Positions 6,638-11,760 of a stretch of DNA of 11,760 nt are shown here, piece after piece. The stretch's first letter is position 1; every line of letters begins with the position of its first letter. The notes beneath the pieces are model-generated. The model saw only the letters and a list, made by a program, of their open reading frames with translations, ran no database searches and had not been told where the DNA came from. This DNA comes from Bacilli bacterium (GTDB lineage: Bacteria; Bacillota_I; Bacilli_A; RF39; UBA660). A program made the position numbers and the translations under genes. Location: positions 1 through 11,760 of the forward strand of contig JAQVXV010000022.1 in NCBI GenBank assembly GCA_028708945.1. Reading direction: 5' to 3'.

Positions 6638-7970
6638 ATATTCCCAACAAAATGGTTGCGAACTTAAAGTATACTAACAAACTTATTGCATCGACAATTG
6701 TAGTTAAAAGGGGACTTGCCATAACAGCTGGATCAAACCCTATTTTTTTTGCGATTAATGGTAAAACTGAACCTACTATTTTGGCAAAGATAACAGTAAA
6801 GAAAAGTGCTAAAGAAACAACAATTATTATATTCATTGAAACATTATCAACTATTAACATCTTTATTAAATTGGCAAATACTAATGTTATTCCAGATATG
6901 ATTGCAACCCTGAATTCTTTCCACATTATCTTAAAAGCATCCTTTAATTCAATTTCATTTAAAGAAATACCACGGATTACACTAACACTTACTTGTCCTC
7001 CGGCATTACCACCAGTATCCATAAGCATTGGAATAAATGCAGTTAAGGCAGTACAAGCTGCCAACGAACTTTCAAATCCATTAATAATTTTACCTGTAAA
7101 AATCGCAGATACCATCAATAATAATAACCAAACAATTCTTGTTTTCCAAGTCTCAATTACACCCGTTTTTAAATATGGTTTGTTAGCTGGTGAAATAGCG
7201 GCCATTTTTTCGATATCTTCTGTAGCCTCTTCTTCAATTATATCAACGATATCATCGATTGTTATGATTCCAACTAGTCTTCCTTCACTATCGACTACTG
7301 GCATTATGGTAACATCATATTTTTTAAACATTTGGACAACTTCTTCTTGATCGGTTAAAGTATCTACATAAATAAAATCTTTATTAGCAATTTCACTGAT
7401 TAAACTATTTGGTTTTGCAAATAAAATATCTTGTAATTTAATTGAACCTACTAATTTTCTTTTTTTATCTAATATAAAACAAGTATTTACCGTTTCATAT
7501 TTTTCGCCTTCTTCTCTTAATTTAGCTATAGCTTTTTCAATTGTTAAATTTTCCTTCAATTCAGCATATTCAACTGTCATTATACTTCCTGCTGAAGAAT
7601 CTGGATACTTTAACAATTTATTTATTTGAGTTCTTGTTTCTTCTGAACAATTTTTTAATAATCTGATTACTACATTAGAAGGCATTTCCTCTAATAAATC
7701 AGTTGCATCATCAGCATACATTTCATCGATTAAAGATGCTGCTTCCTTATCCGTAAACAATGTTACTAATTCCGTTTGTATTTCAACCGGGAAATATGAA
7801 AACACATCAGCAGCATCATCTTTCTTAAAAAGTCTAAATATTTTTACTAGTTCTTGTGGCTTAACATCTTCTAATATTTCAGCCACATCAGAAATATTAA
7901 GTTTACTTAAAATATCTTTTAATTCATGATATTTTTTTTCTTCAATTAAAAGTTCTACCCTTTCTTTCAT
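6636..7970 (-). CDS. mgtE: Magnesium channel/transporter MgtE
   Basis: MgtE is a homodimeric Mg2+-gated Mg2+ channel of the cytoplasmic membrane; cytosolic Mg2+ closes it through its N and CBS domains. The 444-residue length is normal. The order is complete: helical N domain (1-125) with DDAADVF and DDATDLLEEM repeats, PDSSAGSIMT (123-132), and two CBS domains (about 133-190 and 195-250; MPVVDSEGRLVGIITIDD). The acidic plug helix is at about 250-275, and five membrane helices run from about 278. The pore signature PMLMDTGGNAGGQ is at 314-326, including the conserved selectivity Asp. GGAGGTG lies 4 bases before the ATG. The gene is monocistronic, with its own promoter, a short leader that may hold a control element, and a terminator. 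Confidence 0.96.
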   Translation of the reverse strand: MKERVELLIEEKKYHELKDILSKLNISDVAEILEDVKPQELVKIFRLFKKDDAADVFSYFPVEIQTELVTLFTDKEAASLIDEMYADDATDLLEEMPSNVVIRLLKNCSEETRTQINKLLKYPDSSAGSIMTVEYAELKENLTIEKAIAKLREEGEKYETVNTCFILDKKRKLVGSIKLQDILFAKPNSLISEIANKDFIYVDTLTDQEEVVQMFKKYDVTIMPVVDSEGRLVGIITIDDIVDIIEEEATEDIEKMAAISPANKPYLKTGVIETWKTRIVWLLLLMVSAIFTGKIINGFESSLAACTALTAFIPMLMDTGGNAGGQVSVSVIRGISLNEIELKDAFKIMWKEFRVAIISGITLVFANLIKMLIVDNVSMNIIIVVSLALFFTVIFAKIVGSVLPLIAKKIGFDPAVMASPLLTTIVDAISLLVYFKFATILLGI

Positions 7971-8031
7971 AAAACACCTCCAAAAATGATAATTTTAAAC
8001 TAAAAAAACAAAATTCCTGCCCTGGTTCCAA
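7942..8031 (-). CDS. Candidate mgtE leader peptide (29 codons, TTG start)
   Basis: A short frame begins at TTG (8029-8031), 7 bases after a good AAAGGAG site. It reads Met-Glu-Pro-Gly-Gln-Glu-Phe-Cys-Phe-Phe and continues to a TGA (7942-7944) inside mgtE, overlapping its start by 29 bases in another frame. The enterobacterial leader peptide MgtL also begins Met-Glu-Pro, and its acidic/proline run destabilises ribosomes at low Mg2+ to control mgtA; a similar role here is inference. A reading from GTG (8037-8039) giving 12 codons is possible but sits too close to the Shine-Dalgarno. The frame could be chance, and the conserved element could instead be a structured RNA. Confidence 0.3.
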   Translation of the reverse strand: MEPGQEFCFFSLKLSFLEVFYERKGRTFN

Positions 8032-8053
8032 ACTATCACTCCTTTCAATGCCA
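7971..8053 (-). promoter_or_regulatory. mgtE 5' leader with GC-richer element
   Basis: The predicted leader is about 80 bases. Its first half (8015-8054) is clearly richer in G and C than the surroundings. It holds CTGG (8051-8054) able to pair with CCAG (8022-8025), a free-standing Shine-Dalgarno (8039-8045), and GGAACCAGGGCAGG (8015-8028). Its second half is almost pure A/T up to the mgtE ribosome site. It is too short for, and does not resemble, the M-box Mg2+ riboswitch. A control role is inferred from position and composition. Confidence 0.4.
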
Positions 8054-8058
8054 GATAA

Positions 8059-8067
8059 ATTATAACA
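8059..8067 (-). promoter_or_regulatory. Extended -10 promoter of mgtE
   Basis: TGTTATAAT (hexamer 8059-8064) predicts transcription starting near 8052. The -35 region is TATATA-like and weak, so the extended -10 would dominate. It lies directly downstream of the terminator of the preceding operon. Confidence 0.5.
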
Positions 8068-8087
8068 TATTTTTAATAATTTATATA

Positions 8088-8110
8088 TAAAAAAGTAGGT
8101 TCCCCTACTA
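8088..8110 (-). terminator. Intrinsic terminator of the ABC/diguanylate cyclase operon
   Basis: Stem AGTAGG/CCTACT with a GGAA tetraloop is followed by a T-run on the minus strand, 23 bases after the diguanylate cyclase stop. It separates that operon from mgtE. Confidence 0.8.
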
Positions 8111-8132
8111 TTAAAAACATACTTTTATTCTA

Positions 8133-8951
8133 TTATTTCTTTTTTTTAGACTTAATATATTGACTAACTTTATTTCTTCCATTATTTTTGCTATTATATA
8201 AAGCTTTATCGCATCGTCTTAAGATTAAACTCCTAAAATCATCTATTTCCTCTATATTTTCAAGGTCTTTAATTCCTACATGATATAGTCCAAAACTCAT
8301 TGTAACCGAAAATGGTTCAGATTCTTCATAAACAAAGGTAATATTTGAAATTCTCTCTCGGCATCTTTCAGCACAATTGTATGCATTCTCAGAGCTTATA
8401 TTTTTAAGGAGTATCAAAATTTCTTCCCCACCGATTCTTCCAACTATATCAGCGGGTCTATCATTACCATGTCTAACCCCTTGAAAAAGAGTTTCACTGA
8501 TTTTTCTTAAAACTTCATCTCCAAATAGATGACCATAAGTATCGTTTATTTTTTTAAAGGAATCAACATCCCCTATCATCATTGCAAATTCTTCTTTTTC
8601 AGTAACAGCATATTTTAAATGTTTATTTACTTCTTCAAAGGTAACTTTTTTGATTATTAATCTTGTTGTTTCATCAGTTTCTAATTCTCTAATCCTTTCT
8701 TTTAGTTTTGTTATATTTTTAAATACCTCAACCCTATAATCTTTACCTTGATCTTCTAGATCCATAACATCCACCTCATACCAAAGGTCGTTTTTGCAAT
8801 CGTGAAAAACAGAAGTCATTTCTTCTAAATTAGTCTTTTTATAGAATTCTAAAAAATTATCATCATTAGTATATATAATATTTCCCATTTCATCTTTGAC
8901 AATAAAAATGATATTATTATAATTTTTCAATATCTTTTCTATATTTAGCAT
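8133..8951 (-). CDS. Diguanylate cyclase with N-terminal PAS-like domain
   Basis: GGDEF proteins make the second messenger c-di-GMP from two GTP. In this 272-residue soluble protein, residues 1-85 look like a small PAS-type sensor (FIVKDEMGNIIYTNDD, later YRVEVFKNIT). A helical linker (KLKERIRELETDETT) typical of PAS-GGDEF proteins follows. The cyclase domain runs from about 96 to 265: metal Asp in GDVDSFKKINDTYGH (Asp128), active-site loop GGEEI (174-178), and an RPAD inhibitory I-site (165-168) exactly five residues before it. It ends with MSFGLYHVG and ALYNSKNNGRNKV. All catalytic features are present, so the enzyme is probably active and product-inhibited. AGGAGG lies 7 bases before the ATG. 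It is the last gene of the operon, 19 bases after the ABC protein, with a Lys-rich C-terminus. Confidence 0.94.
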   Translation of the reverse strand: MLNIEKILKNYNNIIFIVKDEMGNIIYTNDDNFLEFYKKTNLEEMTSVFHDCKNDLWYEVDVMDLEDQGKDYRVEVFKNITKLKERIRELETDETTRLIIKKVTFEEVNKHLKYAVTEKEEFAMMIGDVDSFKKINDTYGHLFGDEVLRKISETLFQGVRHGNDRPADIVGRIGGEEILILLKNISSENAYNCAERCRERISNITFVYEESEPFSVTMSFGLYHVGIKDLENIEEIDDFRSLILRRCDKALYNSKNNGRNKVSQYIKSKKKK

Positions 8952-8970
8952 AAATTTACCTCCTGTCTAA

Positions 8971-10668
8971 TTAATTGCCGTCTTCATTAGACTTTTTTAA
9001 AAATATTTTATCTGATAATTCTTCAAAATTACCTTCTTCTGAAACTTTTTTGTTATTAATAATTATTATTTTATCCGATATTTCCATTATCTTTTTATTA
9101 TGACAAGCCACAATAATAGTATGATCAACTTTTAATTTATTAAATATTTTTCTTATTTTATTTTGTGTAGATTCATCAAAACTACTTATACTTTCATCAA
9201 ATAACATTATTTTACTGTTCTTTAGTAGCACTCTTGCAAGTGATAATAACTGTTTATCAATTGTCGTTAGGTTTATTTTGTTATCCATAATTGTGTCATA
9301 ACCTTTATCTAAAGACATAATTGTTTCGTGTACTCCTATACTTTTACAAACTTGTACCATCTCTTCATAATTATCTTCTATTATGCTTAAATTATCTTTA
9401 ATTGACATATTAAAAAATGCTGGTTCTTCTCTAGAAGATGATATTAAATTATAATAATCTTTATCGTCTATATCTTCAATATTAATATTATTTATCAATA
9501 TATTACCTTCATGTGGTTGATTTAATTTCATCAATAAATCAAATATCCCTGATGTTTGTTTACTATTTCTACTAGTTATTGATACTAATTGATTTTCTTT
9601 AATTTTAAATGACAAGTTTTTAAATATCGGATTTTCTTTATAACCATATAATATGCTTTTAAATTCAATGTTGTTCTTAAAATCTTCAAGATTAACTTCA
9701 CTTTTTTTCTTTTTAGAATGACTATATTCAATTAATCGATAGAATCTCTTTAATGAAACTTTATAATTTCTAAATTCCACATTAATGGTTAATATAGATG
9801 CAAAGTTATCAATTATTTTTTGATAGTAATTATAAATTATTAACAAAACACCTATTTCTATTCTTCCTATACTTACTAAATATATTGCATATATTATCGA
9901 TAATAATCTAAATAATTCAAAAAAACTTAAAAATAATTGGTTATTGAAATTGTTTTTTTTATTATATTTTGCATTAGCGTCTAAGTAATCATTGATATTT
10001 TTTCCAGTAATATCAGAAATTGAATTAAAAATGTTAAAACTCTTTATTTCTTTAATACCAATAAAGTATTCATGTACAGAAGCTGTCATTTGATCTAATT
10101 CACTTTTTCTTTTTTCATTTAATTGTTGAACTCTATTACCTGACTTTAATGCTACAAATAACATTATTAAAGACAATATAACAGCGGAAATAAATAAATA
10201 TTTATCAAGGATGAAAAAATAGATATATATTACAAAAAACTCAAAAATTTGTACTACTCTTATTACTCCTGATGCAAGAAATGTAGACATTATATCAACA
10301 TCAGTAATTATTGTATTAGTATATTGTCCAAGATTAAATCTCGATAAACTAAATATTGAATTATCCTTTGTTTTATTAATTCCTAAGTTACTATAATAAG
10401 AAAAGATTTTATTGTATAATTTATAGTAAAATCTTTGATTTAAAACCTCGGAAAAACGATAAAAAAGGACTATAAAAATAAATATAAGCGTATAAATTAT
10501 TGCTAAAGTATAACTTCCTTTTGTTGTGTGGTTTATTACCATACTTAAAAATATAGGTATTGTTAATAATAAACCTCTAATTAAAATGGATGAAAAGAAT
10601 TTTGAAAATATTTCTTTCCAAGCCATATTAAATATTATTTTAACTTCTTCTCTTAATTTCCTACTCAT
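8971..10668 (-). CDS. ABC-exporter-like protein with degenerate nucleotide-binding domain
   Basis: The layout is that of a half-size type IV ABC exporter: a six-helix membrane domain (about 28-310) followed by a nucleotide-binding domain (about 332-560), 565 residues in all. The ATP site is badly altered. The Walker A region (about 364-375) reads ITSRNSKQTSGI, lacking the glycines and the catalytic-loop Lys of G..G.GKST. The signature LSGGQ is LTTID (467-471), and the Q-loop Gln appears to be Glu414. Retained are a Tyr A-loop candidate (341 or 343), a Walker B-like IMLFDES (487-493) and the H-loop His523. Such a domain probably cannot bind or hydrolyse ATP conventionally. It may pair with a normal half-transporter not in this window, or act as a membrane sensor or scaffold. 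AGAGGAG lies 4 bases before the ATG. It lies between the coiled-coil membrane protein and the diguanylate cyclase. Confidence 0.9.
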   Translation of the reverse strand: MSRKLREEVKIIFNMAWKEIFSKFFSSILIRGLLLTIPIFLSMVINHTTKGSYTLAIIYTLIFIFIVLFYRFSEVLNQRFYYKLYNKIFSYYSNLGINKTKDNSIFSLSRFNLGQYTNTIITDVDIMSTFLASGVIRVVQIFEFFVIYIYFFILDKYLFISAVILSLIMLFVALKSGNRVQQLNEKRKSELDQMTASVHEYFIGIKEIKSFNIFNSISDITGKNINDYLDANAKYNKKNNFNNQLFLSFFELFRLLSIIYAIYLVSIGRIEIGVLLIIYNYYQKIIDNFASILTINVEFRNYKVSLKRFYRLIEYSHSKKKKSEVNLEDFKNNIEFKSILYGYKENPIFKNLSFKIKENQLVSITSRNSKQTSGIFDLLMKLNQPHEGNILINNINIEDIDDKDYYNLISSSREEPAFFNMSIKDNLSIIEDNYEEMVQVCKSIGVHETIMSLDKGYDTIMDNKINLTTIDKQLLSLARVLLKNSKIMLFDESISSFDESTQNKIRKIFNKLKVDHTIIVACHNKKIMEISDKIIIINNKKVSEEGNFEELSDKIFLKKSNEDGN

Positions 10669-10716
10669 GTTTCTCCTCTTAGCATTATTTGCCTTTTCTA
10701 CTGTTTTAACTAATAA

Positions 10717-11760
10717 TTATCTATAAAAATCTATTTGGTTACGAATTTCTAATAATTCATTATACGCCTTAGAAGAACTTGCTTTATTATCCCTACTTAT
10801 TTTTTCTAAACCACTTTGAATATTATAATAATTATTCATATGGTTTTTATTGTCATTTTTAATTCTTTCTTCGGTACTTTGTCTTATTTGTGCTCTAATT
10901 TTTAAAGTGTTTTCTTCATTTTGTTTCTTTAAATCGATTAAAGCTGTTACTTTTTGTGATTCAATCTCGTTTTTCTCTTTCAATAGCGCAAGTTCTCTTT
11001 CAAAACGATTTGCTTCTTCCATTTTTTCGCGAATACCTTTTCGATATTCTTCGATATCTTCAAAAGAATATATTTGATCTGCTATAGCATTATCAATAAT
11101 ATTAAAATCAATTCCATCATAATTATCTAACGCTTTATACATTGGATATTCATTTTTAAAATCTTCAAATTTTTTAATAAGTTTTGATGCTTCATCCTTG
11201 TTTTTTTGATTTAAAGCCATAACTTCTTTATTACATTCATCAATTTCCTTAGATCTATTTTCATATTTTTTTTCTAACTCTATTTCTTTTATTTTAGCTT
11301 TTTTTTCTTTCTCATGCAATTCGTTTAAAATTAAATCACATTTAATTAAAGCTTCTGCTTTTTGTTTTTTTGAATAAAGTTCTTTTTCTGTATTAAGAAA
11401 ATAAATTACACTAAAGTATATAATAGATGCTAAAGTTCCTAAAACCATTAATATAAAAACAACCATAGCTACAAAATCTGTAGAAGCTGGTACACTTTTT
11501 GAAAAAAATAAATAAATCAAATCAAGAATAAGTATTAATACAAAAGATACTGGAATAGATTTTAATATTGCAAAAAGTAAAGCTGGTATATTTTTATACA
11601 CCAGACGAAAAATAGACTTTGTTTTACTTGCTAATATTTTCGCTTTTTGATTTTTAGCATTTTCAATTTCTTTTTCTATTCCTTCTAAAGGGCTTACAAA
11701 TCTTTCTTTTGATTTTAGCCCTAAGGGCACTAATAAATCATTAATGCTTTGAATATATTC
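10717..11760 (-). CDS. Uncharacterised coiled-coil membrane protein (5' end outside window)
   Basis: No family is recognised. About 347 codons are visible and the frame stays open to the right edge. The GTG at 11728-11730 has no Shine-Dalgarno, so the real start is probably outside. Numbered from that GTG, a basic amphipathic region (1-45) precedes two membrane segments (about 47-76 and 86-112). A long hydrophilic region rich in Lys and Glu follows, with strong coiled-coil character (about 113-200 and 235-310). It is interrupted by a less charged patch (YPMYKALDNYDGIDFNI, about 205-222). The large C-terminal part is probably cytoplasmic. The gene is 48 bases upstream of the ABC-like gene with no terminator between, so it is likely cotranscribed with it and the diguanylate cyclase. 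Confidence 0.75.
   Translation of the reverse strand, partial: EYIQSINDLLVPLGLKSKERFVSPLEGIEKEIENAKNQKAKILASKTKSIFRLVYKNIPALLFAILKSIPVSFVLILILDLIYLFFSKSVPASTDFVAMVVFILMVLGTLASIIYFSVIYFLNTEKELYSKKQKAEALIKCDLILNELHEKEKKAKIKEIELEKKYENRSKEIDECNKEVMALNQKNKDEASKLIKKFEDFKNEYPMYKALDNYDGIDFNIIDNAIADQIYSFEDIEEYRKGIREKMEEANRFERELALLKEKNEIESQKVTALIDLKKQNEENTLKIRAQIRQSTEERIKNDNKNHMNNYYNIQSGLEKISRDNKASSSKAYNELLEIRNQIDFYR

Noticed and set aside
6652..7350. 232-codon open frame on the plus strand inside mgtE
   Set aside because: It lies entirely antisense to a clear MgtE, has no ribosome binding site, and its composition is the reverse complement of hydrophobic membrane-helix codons.
8037..8039. GTG start for a 12-codon leader frame before mgtE
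   Set aside because: It overlaps the AAAGGAG site almost directly, leaving no proper spacing; the TTG 6 bases further on is at the ideal distance.
7971..8053. M-box (ykoK) Mg2+ riboswitch upstream of mgtE
   Set aside because: The leader is about half the length of an M-box and I do not see its multi-stem core or a terminator/anti-terminator pair before mgtE.
8971..10668. ABC-like gene as a decayed pseudogene
   Set aside because: The frame is full length with intact ribosome site, membrane domain, Walker B and H-loop; motif loss without frameshifts or stops favours a functional divergent protein, though decay is not excluded.
10526..11077. Plus-strand frames at 10526-10726 and 10850-11077
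   Set aside because: Antisense to the ABC-like and coiled-coil genes, without ribosome sites or recognisable domains.
11728..11730. GTG as the start of the rightmost gene
   Set aside because: No Shine-Dalgarno precedes it and the frame is open to the window edge, so the gene is treated as 5'-partial.

Overview
The window is a very AT-rich stretch of bacterial chromosome with Gram-positive style ribosome binding sites (AGGAGG-type) and intrinsic terminators after most transcription units. Tryptophan is encoded by TGG and no UGA is needed to keep a frame open, so the standard code applies and a Mycoplasma/Spiroplasma code is unlikely. The hpf-secA order, long-form HPF, cold-shock protein, MgtE and an exported PASTA/NodB-type protein point to a low-GC Bacillota (Bacilli-like, possibly a wall-bearing relative of the Mollicutes or Erysipelotrichia). 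The exact lineage cannot be fixed from sequence alone. All genes except one lie on the minus strand.

Layout, left to right. 1-1198: N-terminal half of SecA, running off the left edge. 1281-1811: long hibernation-promoting factor (hpf) with its own promoter and terminator, upstream of secA as in many Firmicutes. 1903-2115: single-domain cold-shock protein with a well-formed promoter and terminator. 2243-4671: apparent three-gene operon, transcribed from right to left as a Cys-rich exported protein of unknown function, an unknown four-TM membrane protein and an SPFH/slipin protein. 4781-6013 (plus strand): membrane-anchored protein with one PASTA-like domain followed by a NodB/CE4 polysaccharide deacetylase, divergent from that operon. 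6016-6065: strong hairpin that can terminate both convergent genes. 6037-6588: histidine-phosphatase-fold protein whose nucleophilic histidine is replaced by valine. 6636-7970: Mg2+ channel/transporter MgtE, preceded by a short leader of about 80 nt. The leader holds a conspicuous GC-richer island and a possible leader peptide starting Met-Glu-Pro. 8133-11760: apparent operon of a coiled-coil membrane protein (start off the right edge), an ABC-exporter-like protein with a degenerate nucleotide-binding domain, and a GGDEF diguanylate cyclase.

How the genes fit together: the left part is housekeeping (protein export, ribosome hibernation, RNA chaperone). The middle part concerns the cell envelope: SPFH membrane organisation, exported unknown proteins and wall or polysaccharide deacetylation. 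The right part joins Mg2+ homeostasis to a probable c-di-GMP-linked membrane operon.

The points most worth attention are the possible MgtE leader peptide, the ABC protein lacking a working Walker A and signature, the RVGET pseudo-phosphatase, and the two uncharacterised operons. No gene-free stretch exceeds about 165 bases. I saw no tRNA, rRNA, CRISPR array or insertion sequence.
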